From an uncultured Bacteroidales bacterium (GTDB taxonomy: Bacteria; Bacteroidota; Bacteroidia; Bacteroidales; Bacteroidaceae), in the NCBI GenBank assembly GCA_902775975.1, contig CACYOC010000021.1, forward strand, positions 18,253 through 82,252: a stretch of 64,000 nt of DNA, given 5' to 3'. Shown piece after piece: positions 43,026 through 51,443 of this stretch. Below the pieces are notes generated by a model that saw only the letters and a list, made by a program, of their open reading frames with translations, ran no database searches and was not told the DNA's origin. A program made the position numbers and the translations under genes. Within the stretch, counting starts at the first letter, position 1. Every line of letters begins with the position of its first letter.

Positions 43026-44210
43026 TCAATCTTTCAATTCTTTAATTCTTCGAAGCGCAGCTTCGAGTTTCTCTTCCTTGGCACACAGCGAGATGCGGAT
43101 GTAGCGCTCACCATTGCTGCCGAAGATGAAGCCTGGGGTGATGAAGACGCGGGCATCATGAAGAATGTGCTCCGTGAGGTCTTCCACCTGATTATATTTA
43201 TCGGGAATGCGTCCCCACAGGAACATACCGACCTGCTGCTTGTCGTAGGTGCATCCCAACACATCCATAATCTGTTCGGCATACTGACGGCGACGGCGAT
43301 AGGTCTCAATGTTTGCCTCACGATGCCACTCGTCGCTGTTGTTGTAAGCCTCAGCAGCAGCCAACTGGATGCCACGGAAGGTACCGCTCTCGATGTTGCT
43401 CTGCACCTTCAGTATCCACGAGATGAACTCAGCATTGGTGGCACACATGCCGACACGCCAGCCGGGCATGTTGTGACTCTTCGACATGGAGTTGAACTCG
43501 ATGCAGCAGTCCTTGGCACCAGGCACCTGCAGGATGCTGAGATGCTCCTCGCTCAGGATGAAGGAGTAAGGATTGTCGTTCACCACCACGACATTGTGAC
43601 TACGGGCCATCTGCACCAGACGCTCGTAGGTGGCACGCTGCGCACGACCGCCCGTCGGCATGTTGGGATAGTTCGTCCACAGCAACCTACACTTCAGCGA
43701 CTCACGGCTCAGAAGTTCCTCCAACTGGTCGAAATCGGGTTGCCAGCCGTTGTCCTCCTTCAGATTGTAATACACGACATTGGCTCCCAACAGTTTCGAG
43801 AGCGAAGTGTAGGTGGGATAACCCGGATTGGGCACCAGCACCGTGTCGCCGGGATTGACGAACGCCAGCGTGACATGCAGGATACCCTCCTTGGAACCTA
43901 TCAGCGGCAACAGCTCGCTCTTGGCATCCAAATCGACATCATACCAACGCTTATAGAACCCGGCCATCGCCTGACGCAATTCGGGAGTTCCCTGCGTGGG
44001 CTGATAGCCGTGGGCATTGGGTTGGCGAGCTACCTCACATAATTTCTCGATGGTCTTTTCAGAAGGGGGCATATCAGGACTGCCTATAGCAAGGCTGATG
44101 ATGTCCTTGCCTTCGGCATTCAGTTGTGCCACCTCTTTCAGCTTACGGCTGAAGTAGTATTCTTGCACTAAGCTTAATCTTTCTGCTGGTTTAATTGGTT
44201 TGTTTGCCAT
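43026..44210 (-). CDS. Aminotransferase, probably aromatic
   Basis: 394-residue class I PLP aminotransferase. The lysine is K244 in SMSKSHNMPGWRVG; YPNMPTGGRA and LVPNPGYPTYTS are family motifs. It resembles LL-diaminopimelate/aspartate-type enzymes by sequence. Its place between pheA and DAHP synthase/chorismate mutase indicates transamination of phenylpyruvate and 4-hydroxyphenylpyruvate. Its ATG overlaps pheA by 20 bases, so translation is likely coupled. Substrate is inferred from context. Confidence 0.9.
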   Translation of the reverse strand: MANKPIKPAERLSLVQEYYFSRKLKEVAQLNAEGKDIISLAIGSPDMPPSEKTIEKLCEVARQPNAHGYQPTQGTPELRQAMAGFYKRWYDVDLDAKSELLPLIGSKEGILHVTLAFVNPGDTVLVPNPGYPTYTSLSKLLGANVVYYNLKEDNGWQPDFDQLEELLSRESLKCRLLWTNYPNMPTGGRAQRATYERLVQMARSHNVVVVNDNPYSFILSEEHLSILQVPGAKDCCIEFNSMSKSHNMPGWRVGMCATNAEFISWILKVQSNIESGTFRGIQLAAAEAYNNSDEWHREANIETYRRRRQYAEQIMDVLGCTYDKQQVGMFLWGRIPDKYNQVEDLTEHILHDARVFITPGFIFGSNGERYIRISLCAKEEKLEAALRRIKELKD

Positions 44211-45033
44211 CTTTGTATTCTCCTAATATCTTAAAGTCTTTGGTCAAAGGGATAATTGCATCAATCGACTGGCGATAGCGAGTCAGGTCGTCGAACATCA
44301 CATCAACATAGAACAGGTATTCCCATTCGCGACCGATGATAGGCAACGACTGTATCTTCGTCAGATTGATGTGGTAGAAAGAAAGGATGGCGAGGACGTG
44401 GCTCAGCGAACCTTCCTCGTGGGGCAGCGAGAAAACGATACTCGACTTATTGGCCTCAGTCAACGGACGAAGCATATCGGCCTTGTTGGGATTGCTCACC
44501 ACGAGGAAGCGGGTGAAGTTGTGCTTATTGTCCTCGATATGGTCTTCCAAGACCTTCAAGCCGTAGAGACGTGCCGCCTCAGCATGACAGATAGCTGCCC
44601 ACCCGTGCTTCTGACCGTCGGCAATCTGCTTGGCAGAACCTGCCGTATCCTCCGCCTCAACATTCTTCATGTGCGGATGCTGCTCCAGGAACTTGCGGCA
44701 CTGCATGAGGGCAACAGGATGAGAATGCACTTCGGTGATGGTGTCCCAGTCGTCGTCAGGCAGACAACAGATGCAATGGGAGATGTGCAACTTATGCTCG
44801 CCGACTATGGTCGCACCACTGTCGCGCAGTAGCTCATAGTTGTGAAGCAACGAGCCGGCAATAGTATTCTCAATGGCTGTCAGACCTATCACCGTAGGGT
44901 CCTTGCGCATGCTGTCGAACACCTGCTCGAAGGTGGAGCAACAGATGAGCTGTATCTGCTCACCCTCGAAATAGAGGTGTGCCGCTATGTCGTGGAACGA
45001 CCCTATCAATCCCTGTATCGCTATTCTCTTCAT
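44191..45033 (-). CDS. pheA: Prephenate dehydratase
   Basis: 280 residues. The catalytic domain (about 1-180) has AIQGLIGSFHDIAAHLYF, TAIENTIAGSLLHNYELL and the Thr-Arg-Phe motif in HNFTRFLVVS. A C-terminal ACT domain follows (about 195-275, ESL-like SLPHEEGSLSHVLAIL), which binds phenylalanine as feedback inhibitor in the family. It makes phenylpyruvate from prephenate. It is the first structural gene of the operon and sits 30 bases after an attenuator with a Phe/Tyr-rich leader peptide. Confidence 0.96.
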   Translation of the reverse strand: MKRIAIQGLIGSFHDIAAHLYFEGEQIQLICCSTFEQVFDSMRKDPTVIGLTAIENTIAGSLLHNYELLRDSGATIVGEHKLHISHCICCLPDDDWDTITEVHSHPVALMQCRKFLEQHPHMKNVEAEDTAGSAKQIADGQKHGWAAICHAEAARLYGLKVLEDHIEDNKHNFTRFLVVSNPNKADMLRPLTEANKSSIVFSLPHEEGSLSHVLAILSFYHINLTKIQSLPIIGREWEYLFYVDVMFDDLTRYRQSIDAIIPLTKDFKILGEYKDGKQTN

Positions 45034-45062
45034 CGAACTTTATCGTTTATTTCTCTGTCTCT

Positions 45063-45160
45063 AAAAAAATCCCGCTTTCACTGTGGTTGTGAAGCGGGAC
45101 CTTGTTGATTTTGTATTTTATTCGTTCTTATACTTATTTATAGACGGCCTTACGCTTCAC
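45063..45160 (-). promoter_or_regulatory. Transcription attenuator of the aromatic amino acid operon
   Basis: Terminator: TCCCGCTTCAC (45089-45099 on the minus strand) pairs with GTGAAAGCGGGA (45070-45081), then seven T (45063-45069). Antiterminator: GTGAAGCG (45153-45160), the last codons of the leader peptide, is fully complementary to CGCTTCAC of the terminator 5' arm. A ribosome that finishes the leader would cover GTGAAGCG and let the terminator form; one stalled on Phe/Tyr codons would leave it free. Confidence 0.88.
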
Positions 45161-45215
45161 AGGTTGCTGCAAAGTAAAAATAATAGCCGTAAAAGTAATT
45201 GTTGAACTTTGTCAT
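45150..45215 (-). CDS. Phe/Tyr leader peptide of the pheA operon
   Basis: A 21-codon frame from ATG 45213-45215 to TAA 45150-45152. Phe is at positions 4, 8, 13 and 15 and Tyr at 7, 9, 11, 12 and 14, so nine of 21 residues are aromatic (core FNNYFYGYYFYF). It lies about 22 bases after the predicted transcription start and directly before the terminator pair. This is the classic layout of leader-peptide attenuation for phenylalanine and tyrosine synthesis. It is too short for routine gene calling. Confidence 0.88.
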   Translation of the reverse strand: MTKFNNYFYGYYFYFAATCEA

Positions 45216-45243
45216 TTCTTGTCTATTTTTCGTATTCCGCTTG

Positions 45244-45275
45244 CAAAAGTAATGCTTTTTCACGAAACAAACAAA
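45244..45275 (-). promoter_or_regulatory. Promoter of the aromatic amino acid operon
   Basis: TACTTTTG (45244-45251) and TTTG (45272-45275) on the minus strand, 20 bases apart. The leader is about 200 bases long. Confidence 0.8.
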
Positions 45276-45332
45276 TAAATTGTCATTTTTTTAACGAAAA
45301 AAGTATGATATTGCAACGAATAGCGGATTCTG

Positions 45333-46730
45333 CTACTCATCAACCTGGAACAAGGGGTCCTCTGGCATCACCATGACGGGTTGCTGCTCGTAGGCCTTCA
45401 GCAACTTTTCAGAGACATACTTCTTGTTGACAACCAGGCGGAACATGTATTCGCGGAACCAGCGTGCCGACATGATGAGACAACCCTTCTGACCCCAGTC
45501 GCCGCCCCAGGAGTTCTCGACCTTCCACTTCAGGGGCTTGCCATCGGCAGCGAGGTCAACGGCAGTCAACGTCATAGCATGGGTAGAACCGCTGTCGAAA
45601 GTAGAGATACGATCGGCCTTCGTCATGTTGAACGTCGTGCCGAAGAGCGACTCATAGTCGAAGTTCTCGGTATCGGCATAGCCACGCTTGCGGTCCAACT
45701 GCTTGGCGACATCGTAGGAAGAATACAGCTTTCTGCCATCTTTCAACGAGGCGATGGCCATCTGCTCAATATCCTCCATCGGCAGATTCAGGTACTTCCA
45801 GTTATGTCCGTCGTAGGTGTGGCGGTCGTACTCCACCTCGTAGGTCTTGTAGTAGTCGCGGCGCGGGTCGTTCATCACCATGATAAACGTGCCGTTGAGC
45901 GCCTCGCCTACCGTTTCTTCGTAGAAGGACTTCGGTGTATATTTCTTCACCTCGGTGATGGCCTTGCCGTCCTTATTCTTAAAGGCGTATGTAAACTCCC
46001 TGACAGGTTCGCCAAGGGTGATGACCAGCATGTGGTAAATCTCGCCAAGCATCTGGGTCTTGCGCTTCTCTATATCCTTGGCTTTCTTGCCGGCAGCCAC
46101 CATGCGGCGCAGTTCTAAACCGTGCTCACGCAGTTTCGACTTGATGATGCTCGACATGCGCGACGTATTATTGGCAGAATAGGTCTCAGGACGAACCTCG
46201 TAAGGCACCAGACCATATTTCTCTGCCAAGTCGGCAACGCCACAGAACGTACCGCCATCGTTCAGCGGATGATGGAAGAAGAACTGCACGCGCTGGTCGT
46301 CGATGGGCTTCTTGCCGGTATCGATGACGCCCTGCAACATGAGGTTGGCTTTCTCCAACTGATCCCAGAAGAAAAGATAGTCGTGCGAGAAACTCACCGT
46401 CAGCGAATCGGTGCGCTTGGCGAAGTTGGCACGCAAGACATTCAAGCCGCTGAACATCCAACAACGGCCACTCGATTTCTGGTCGGTAATGGATTGTTTC
46501 TTGGTTTCCACGCTGAAGTAGGTATCCAGGGCTACGGCATTATCCTGATTCTTAGCCAATTCGTCTATAGAGTTGGCTGCCAACGCATTACGAAGCGCCC
46601 TATCGGATACAGAAGGAGTGTTCTGTTTTTGTATTTCCTGCAACATCTGTGGGGTAATACCACCCGCTTGCTGTTGGGCCATGACACCTGTTGTCAAGGC
46701 AAGAACTGATGCCAATAATAGTTTTCTCAT
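45333..46730 (-). CDS. C1 family aminopeptidase, bleomycin hydrolase-like, exported
   Basis: 465 residues with a signal peptide (ending GVMAQ). Papain-fold triad: Cys90 (SSGRCWMFSG), His384 (STHAMTLTAV) and Asn406 (VENSWGGDWG), as in PepC/bleomycin hydrolases. Those enzymes are usually cytosolic; the signal peptide places this one in the periplasm, as is common in Bacteroidetes. It trims peptides from the N-terminus. It starts 11 bases after the M48 gene, same operon. Confidence 0.93.
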   Translation of the reverse strand: MRKLLLASVLALTTGVMAQQQAGGITPQMLQEIQKQNTPSVSDRALRNALAANSIDELAKNQDNAVALDTYFSVETKKQSITDQKSSGRCWMFSGLNVLRANFAKRTDSLTVSFSHDYLFFWDQLEKANLMLQGVIDTGKKPIDDQRVQFFFHHPLNDGGTFCGVADLAEKYGLVPYEVRPETYSANNTSRMSSIIKSKLREHGLELRRMVAAGKKAKDIEKRKTQMLGEIYHMLVITLGEPVREFTYAFKNKDGKAITEVKKYTPKSFYEETVGEALNGTFIMVMNDPRRDYYKTYEVEYDRHTYDGHNWKYLNLPMEDIEQMAIASLKDGRKLYSSYDVAKQLDRKRGYADTENFDYESLFGTTFNMTKADRISTFDSGSTHAMTLTAVDLAADGKPLKWKVENSWGGDWGQKGCLIMSARWFREYMFRLVVNKKYVSEKLLKAYEQQPVMVMPEDPLFQVDE

Positions 46731-46741
46731 ACTGATATTTC

Positions 46742-47626
46742 TTACTTTATTCGTATTTCTCTTAATGCTTTTCTCGATGTGTTGCCGCTCGTCTTACCGC
46801 TGCTTACGGAACCCGTTGCACCCTGGTAGTAACGCATCGCCTCCGGCATCCATCCTTGAATCTGCTGGATGCGTGTGGCATCGGAAGGGTGTGTGCTGAG
46901 CCACGACGTGGAACCGCCACCGGTAGCCTTCGACATGCGCTGCCAGAAGCTGACTGCCGCCTGCGGATTGTAACCTGCCATAGCGGCAAAGATAATGCCC
47001 AGATGGTCGGCTTCGCTCTCGTGATTACGCGAATACTTGGCACTGGCACCCTTGGCACCCAAGCCGAACGCTGTGGCTGCAACGGTTTGCAAGCCATCGC
47101 TAGCTCCGGCTCCCGCCATCAGAACGCCCAATGCCTGGGCTCCATACTGCTGACGAATGGCCGTTGACATCTGCTCGGCAGAATGTTTTGCTACGGCATG
47201 TGCCACCTCATGTCCTAATACAATAGCCAGCGAGGTCTCGTCCTGCGTCACGGGCAACAGACCCTCATAGACGACAATCTTTCCACCAGGCATGCAGAAG
47301 GCATTGACCTGCGAATCCTGCACCAAATTGAATTCCCAAGAATAGTTCTTCACCTCATTGCCCATACCATTCTGCCGCAGATAGGTCTCCACGGCTGTTG
47401 CCAGCCGCTGCCCTACCCGCTTCACCATTGCCGTATTGGCTGCATTGGTAGAAGGTTTGGCGGTTTTCATGTACTCACTATACTGCTGATTGGAAAGGCT
47501 GAGAACCTTCTCGTCAGACACCAGCAGATTCTGCTTCCTGCCCGTAATGGGCACTGTCGAAGACGTGCCGCAACTTGCCAGCACGACCGTCGCAATCGTT
47601 AAAAGTAAGACTTTTATTGCTCTCAT
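46742..47626 (-). CDS. M48 family metallopeptidase lipoprotein
   Basis: 294 residues from ATG 47624-47626 (MRAIKVLLLTIATVVLASC), lipid-modified Cys19. Zinc motif HEVAH at 139-143, with the third-ligand region SRNHESEADHLG. Resembles LoiP/BepA-type proteases that handle outer-membrane protein quality control. The longer upstream frame needs a TTG and lacks a signal. A promoter lies at 47655-47686, and the C1 peptidase follows in the operon. Confidence 0.92.
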   Translation of the reverse strand: MRAIKVLLLTIATVVLASCGTSSTVPITGRKQNLLVSDEKVLSLSNQQYSEYMKTAKPSTNAANTAMVKRVGQRLATAVETYLRQNGMGNEVKNYSWEFNLVQDSQVNAFCMPGGKIVVYEGLLPVTQDETSLAIVLGHEVAHAVAKHSAEQMSTAIRQQYGAQALGVLMAGAGASDGLQTVAATAFGLGAKGASAKYSRNHESEADHLGIIFAAMAGYNPQAAVSFWQRMSKATGGGSTSWLSTHPSDATRIQQIQGWMPEAMRYYQGATGSVSSGKTSGNTSRKALREIRIK

Positions 47627-47654
47627 AACTGTTACTGTTTTCACTTTTGGCCTA

Positions 47655-47686
47655 CAAAAGTAACACAAAATCCCCTGTCCACCAAA
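47655..47686 (-). promoter_or_regulatory. Promoter of the M48-C1 peptidase operon
   Basis: TACTTTTG (47655-47662) and TTTG (47683-47686) on the minus strand, 20 bases apart. Confidence 0.75.
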
Positions 47687-47694
47687 TTTTTGCC

Positions 47695-47729
47695 ACAAAA
47701 AAAGGACATCGTCTTCACAGACAACGTCC
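47695..47729 (-). terminator. Terminator of the 119-residue protein gene
   Basis: On the minus strand GGACGTTGTCT and AGACGATGTCC form an 11-bp stem with G-T pairs, followed by a T-rich run. It ends just before the M48 promoter. Confidence 0.85.
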
Positions 47730-47774
47730 TTCTTTGTTTAAAAACTACTACTAATTTACTAACTAAAACAATTC

Positions 47775-48134
47775 TTACTTGATACCGCGATTACGGAGCG
47801 TTACATTCAGCAGTGTCAGGTACTTACGGTACTGATCCGCGTTCAGAATGTAGTTCATGTAAGACAAGTCACGGCTGATGGCTGTATCTACCTTCTTGCT
47901 ACGCTCCTCATTGCCATACTGTGCTGCAAACATCATCTCGGCGCTAAACGTCTTGTGAATCTCATAGACAGCCTCGATCTGGTCATCAGAAAGACCCAGA
48001 GCCTGGCTCAGCTTGTTCATGTTGACGTTCATGTTGTAGGCCTCAACTGTATTGGTGTTTGCTGCATTCTCGTTCTCAGCAAATGACATTGTCATGCTCA
48101 TCAGAGCAACAACAGTTAAAATCAACTTTTTCAT
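47775..48134 (-). CDS. Small exported helical protein of unknown function
   Basis: 119 residues: signal peptide (MKKLILTVVALMSMTMSFA), an Asn-rich linker (ENENAANTNTVEAYNMNVNM) and a helical domain (LSQALGLSDDQIEAVYEIHK, then YILNADQYRKYLTLLNVTL). The helical pattern is somewhat like Spy/CpxP periplasmic chaperones, without their LTxxQ motifs. No family is certain. Monocistronic, with a -7 element at 48241 and a terminator. Confidence 0.75.
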   Translation of the reverse strand: MKKLILTVVALMSMTMSFAENENAANTNTVEAYNMNVNMNKLSQALGLSDDQIEAVYEIHKTFSAEMMFAAQYGNEERSKKVDTAISRDLSYMNYILNADQYRKYLTLLNVTLRNRGIK

Positions 48135-48511
48135 TTTCGTTACCCTTTCTTTTTTTTTAAATTAAACTTTTCTTTTTTTCTCTTTGGCACTATTGCCATT
48201 TTTATTTGTTTTTGTCATCAGTTCTTTCTGATTGACGATGCAAAGGTACGGCGATTTGAGGAAAGAAACAAGCTTTTTCGCGAATTGTGTGCGGAAACAG
48301 CCTTTTTATTGACCTCAGTCAACAAACCTAATTGTTACTTGATTTTCATCAAACGAAAAGGGATTGAATGGCTACAGAAAGGGCCTTTATACCTTATTAT
48401 ATATAATAAAGAGGAAGCAAATATGAGATAAAACGAAATAAATTTGGTTATTTTGCTGATTTTTCGTAACTTCGCAGCCGATTTACTTTAAAAGAAGGAA
48501 ACATATTATTT
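48135..48511. other. 377-base intergenic region between the 119-residue gene and slyD
   Basis: No gene seen. It holds a minus-strand -7 element TACCTTTG (48241-48248) about 107 bases before the 119-residue gene, a TTGAC/GTCAA hairpin near 48310, the A/T-rich motif shared with 40811-40827 (48389-48405), and a weak slyD promoter. Confidence 0.65.
48443..48474 (+). promoter_or_regulatory. Probable slyD promoter
   Basis: TTTG (48443-48446) and TAACTTCG (48467-48474, one mismatch to the -7 consensus), 20 bases apart. Confidence 0.5.
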
Positions 48512-49090
48512 ATGGAAGAAAAAAAGAACAAATACGTGGCGGTGGCATACAAGCTCTACACCACCGACGAAAACGGCTCTCACCTGGTGGAGGAAACCAA
48601 GGAGGGACAACCCTTTAGTTTCATCAGCGGCTTTGGTTTTGCACTCGACAAGTTCGAGGAAATCATCGTCCAGACACCACAAGGACAGGAGTTCGACTTC
48701 ACACTCAGCCAGGAAGAGGCTTATGGTGAATACCACGACGACTACGTGCTGGATTTGGCACGCGACGTCTTCTCCATCAACGGAAAGTTCGACCATGAGC
48801 ACATCTACAAGGATGCCATCGTCCCCTTGCAGAACGAAGAAGGACAACGCTTCAACGGTCGCGTCCTCGAAGTGGGGGAAGAGAAGGTCAAGATTGACCT
48901 GAACCACCCCTTGGCAGGAGAATCGCTGCACTTCAAAGGACAAGTGCTGGAGAACCGTGATGCCACAGAGGCTGAGGTCAATCAGCTGGTAAAGCACCTG
49001 ACTGGCGGTTGCGGTTGTGGCAGCTGCGGAGGTGACTGCGGAGGCAACTGCGGAGGCAACTGTGGCGAAGGCGGCTGCGGATGTAATTAA
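48512..49090 (+). CDS. slyD: SlyD-type FKBP peptidyl-prolyl isomerase with a Cys-rich tail
   Basis: 192 residues. The FKBP domain (FISGFGFALDKFEEII opens its core) carries an IF chaperone insert (about 70-125), and VKIDLNHPLAGESLHFKGQV is diagnostic for SlyD. The C-terminal 29 residues hold eight Cys and mostly Gly (CGCGSCGGDCGGNCGGNCGE), a tail expected to bind Ni or other metals; E. coli SlyD uses a His-rich tail. It folds proteins and may store or pass metal. Confidence 0.95.
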   Translation: MEEKKNKYVAVAYKLYTTDENGSHLVEETKEGQPFSFISGFGFALDKFEEIIVQTPQGQEFDFTLSQEEAYGEYHDDYVLDLARDVFSINGKFDHEHIYKDAIVPLQNEEGQRFNGRVLEVGEEKVKIDLNHPLAGESLHFKGQVLENRDATEAEVNQLVKHLTGGCGCGSCGGDCGGNCGGNCGEGGCGCN

Positions 49091-49091
49091 T

Positions 49092-49161
49092 AGAGGTAAG
49101 AGGTAAGAAGTAAGAAGTAAGAGGTAAGAAGTAAGAAGTAAGAGGTAAGAGGCAAGAGGTG
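49092..49161 (+). repeat. Ten-copy heptamer repeat directly upstream of aroC
   Basis: Ten consecutive 7-base units of the form AGARGTA (AGAGGTA or AGAAGTA; the last two are AGAGGCA and AGAGGTG), ending two bases before the aroC ATG. Each AGAGG could serve as a weak Shine-Dalgarno. Confidence 0.95.
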
Positions 49162-49163
49162 AT

Positions 49164-50264
49164 ATGAATACGTTCGGACAGATATTTAGGCTGACGACCT
49201 TTGGCGAAAGCCACGGCGAAGCCATAGGCGGTGTGGTAGATGGCATGCCGGCAGGTATTGCCATAGACATTGACTTCATACAACAGGAGCTGAACCGCCG
49301 ACGTCCAGGACAGAGCAACATCACCACCAGCCGCAACGAAGCCGACGAGGTGGAGATTCTCAGCGGCGTCTTCGAAGGAAAGACGACGGGAGCCCCCATC
49401 GGATTCATGGTGCGCAACACCAACCAGCACTCCAGCGACTATGAACAGATGCGCAACACGTTCCGACCCTCGCATGCCGACTATACCTATTATTATAAAT
49501 ATGGTATCCGCGACCATCGTGGCGGCGGACGCTCGTCTGCCCGCATCACCATCAGCCGTTGTGTTGCCGGTGCATTAGCCAAACTGGCACTGCGACAGTT
49601 GGGCATCAGCGTCACCGCCTACACCTCGCAAGTGGGCAGCATCGCCCTCGACCGCGACTATCGGCAATACGACCTGTCGCTGACGGAGAGTAACATCGTA
49701 CGTTGCCCTGACCCTCAGAAAGCTGCAGACATGATACGTCTCATCGAGCAAGTAAAAGCCGAGGGAGACACCATTGGCGGCACCATCACCTGTGTTATCA
49801 AAGGTTGTCCTCCAGGATTGGGAGACCCCGAATTCAGCAAGCTGCATGCCACCCTGGGCTCTGCCATGCTGAGCATCAATGCCGTCAAGGGCTTTGAATA
49901 CGGAGAAGGCTTCAACGGTCTTACGATGCGTGGCTCGGAGCAAAACGACAGTTTTGTGGGCGGCAACGACAACGTCTCTCATCTAAAAGATGTCAAGACA
50001 GCCACCAACCACAGTGGCGGAATCCAAGGAGGTATCTCCAATGGTCAGGACATCTATTTTCGCGTGGCCTTCAAACCGGTTGCCACCCTACTCCGTCCAC
50101 AACAAACGATAGATATCGATGGAAAAGAAACTACGTTAACCGCCCGTGGTCGTCATGATCCTTGTGTACTTCCACGAGCCGTTCCTGTTGTCGAAGCAAT
50201 GGCTGCAATGACGATTTTTGACGCTTATTTAGTAAATAAATCGGTAAAATTCGATATTTTTTGA
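49164..50264 (+). CDS. aroC: Chorismate synthase
   Basis: 366 residues. [20 protein letters not shown], the [13 protein letters not shown] loop, [13 protein letters not shown] and the C-terminal [16 protein letters not shown] are all conserved. It converts EPSP to chorismate using reduced FMN and so feeds the aromatic operon 4 kb away. Translation starts two bases after a ten-copy heptamer repeat; slyD is 73 bases upstream and may share its transcript. Confidence 0.97.
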   Translation: MNTFGQIFRLTTFGESHGEAIGGVVDGMPAGIAIDIDFIQQELNRRRPGQSNITTSRNEADEVEILSGVFEGKTTGAPIGFMVRNTNQHSSDYEQMRNTFRPSHADYTYYYKYGIRDHRGGGRSSARITISRCVAGALAKLALRQLGISVTAYTSQVGSIALDRDYRQYDLSLTESNIVRCPDPQKAADMIRLIEQVKAEGDTIGGTITCVIKGCPPGLGDPEFSKLHATLGSAMLSINAVKGFEYGEGFNGLTMRGSEQNDSFVGGNDNVSHLKDVKTATNHSGGIQGGISNGQDIYFRVAFKPVATLLRPQQTIDIDGKETTLTARGRHDPCVLPRAVPVVEAMAAMTIFDAYLVNKSVKFDIF

Positions 50265-50293
50265 ATTAAATTGCAAAAAAAGCTCAAAAAAGT

Positions 50294-50324
50294 TTTGCAG
50301 TTTAAAATAATTGTACTAACTTTG
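50294..50324 (+). promoter_or_regulatory. Promoter of a candidate small RNA
   Basis: TTTG (50294-50297) and TAACTTTG (50317-50324), 19 bases apart, pointing away from aroC into about 95 bases with no real gene. Confidence 0.7.
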
Positions 50325-50330
50325 CAAATG

Positions 50331-50425
50331 CTATTCAGGGTTTGTGAAAATCCTAATAAGCTTTAGTTAAGTCTAGTTTAGTTTTTGTGTTGGTTGAGGG
50401 CGATCGATTGATCGCCCTCAAATTT
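50331..50425 (+). ncRNA. Candidate small RNA, about 95 nt
   Basis: It runs from the predicted start after the promoter at 50294-50324 to the perfect terminator hairpin at 50396-50419 and its T tail. The longest frame is 12 codons. It lies between convergent aroC and the BASS transporter and ends at the 3' edge of the latter, so antisense action or read-through control is possible. Confidence 0.5.
50396..50419. terminator. Perfect bidirectional terminator
   Basis: GAGGGCGATC (50396-50405), loop GATT, exact complement (50410-50419), then AAATTTTT. It can end the candidate small RNA or aroC on one strand; the minus side overlaps the end of the transporter transcript. Confidence 0.9.
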
Positions 50426-51280
50426 TTATCCTAAACTACTCTTCTTAACTACTGCAACGTAGGTCAACAGCACCACGTTCATCATCAACGCATAGATAAT
50501 GGCAGGAATCGCCATGACCTCATTATTGAAGACGAAAGGACTGCTCGCCACCGTAATGGCCTGAGCGGCATTCTGCATGCCAATCTCAATGACAATGGTA
50601 CGCTGCTCCCTACCCGACAGTCGCATCAGATAGGACAGCAACGCTCCTCCACCCATCGACAAAAGTATCAATACCGTGATGCACATGCCCAGTTGGGGAA
50701 ATTCGCGGATAATCGTTTCGCGATGCTGTACGAAGAATACCGATGCCAGCAAGATGAGACACGGAAACGCCAGTCGTTTCAAGACACCATGCAACTTGGT
50801 AGCGAACGTTGCGTAACGTACCGAGATAAAGAGACCTATCAAGATGGGAACCGCCATCAGCACCAGATTCTGCACCAGCAGGTTGCCAACGGGCAAGCTG
50901 ACATCTGCCGACGACCCCACCATACGGGTTGCCCAATCCATAACGGCAGGTCCCGTCACCAGCGTGATGACACTGCTAAAAGCCGTCAGCGACACGGATA
51001 AGGCGACATCGCCACCTGCCAGCATGGAAAACACATTGCTCGAGCTGCCGCCAGGGCTACAGGCTATCAACATGATACCCAAGAAGAATATGGGTTCGAT
51101 GTGAAACACCGTTCCTACTGCCCATGCTATCAAGGGCAGCAAAACAATCTGTCCCAGCAAACCTGCCAGCAAAGCATGGGGACGATGTACAAACAAACGG
51201 AAATCATCTGGCTTCAGAGCCAGTCCCAAGTCAAACATCAAGAGTGTCAGAATGGGGAGAACGATAAATATTGTGTTCAT
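50426..51280 (-). CDS. Bile acid:sodium symporter (BASS) family transporter
   Basis: 284 residues, about nine to ten transmembrane helices. The family motif is IACSPGGSSSNVFSMLAGGD, followed by LSVSLTAFSSVITL. Members carry organic anions such as pyruvate, pantothenate or bile acids with sodium; the substrate here cannot be told. The ATG at 51278-51280 (MNTIFIVLPIL) is used; the 20 extra upstream codons cross the promoter. Divergent from thrC. Confidence 0.9.
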   Translation of the reverse strand: MNTIFIVLPILTLLMFDLGLALKPDDFRLFVHRPHALLAGLLGQIVLLPLIAWAVGTVFHIEPIFFLGIMLIACSPGGSSSNVFSMLAGGDVALSVSLTAFSSVITLVTGPAVMDWATRMVGSSADVSLPVGNLLVQNLVLMAVPILIGLFISVRYATFATKLHGVLKRLAFPCLILLASVFFVQHRETIIREFPQLGMCITVLILLSMGGGALLSYLMRLSGREQRTIVIEIGMQNAAQAITVASSPFVFNNEVMAIPAIIYALMMNVVLLTYVAVVKKSSLG

Positions 51281-51309
51281 TTTATCCTGTATTCTTTTAA
51301 TTTCGCGTG

Positions 51310-51341
51310 CAAAGGTAGGGAAAAAACAAAGAACGAACAAA
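51310..51341 (-). promoter_or_regulatory. Promoter of the BASS transporter gene
   Basis: TACCTTTG (51310-51317) and TTTG (51338-51341) on the minus strand, 20 bases apart. Confidence 0.75.
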
Positions 51342-51357
51342 AAAAAGAACCTTTTCT

Positions 51358-51388
51358 TTTGTATTTCCCTCGACTTTTCGTAACTTTG
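51358..51388 (+). promoter_or_regulatory. Promoter of thrC
   Basis: TTTG (51358-51361) and TAACTTTG (51381-51388), 19 bases apart. Confidence 0.75.
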
Positions 51389-51443
51389 CCGATTAAAAGG
51401 GAATAAGAAAAATAAGAATTAAGAACACAACCAACTGAAAAAG

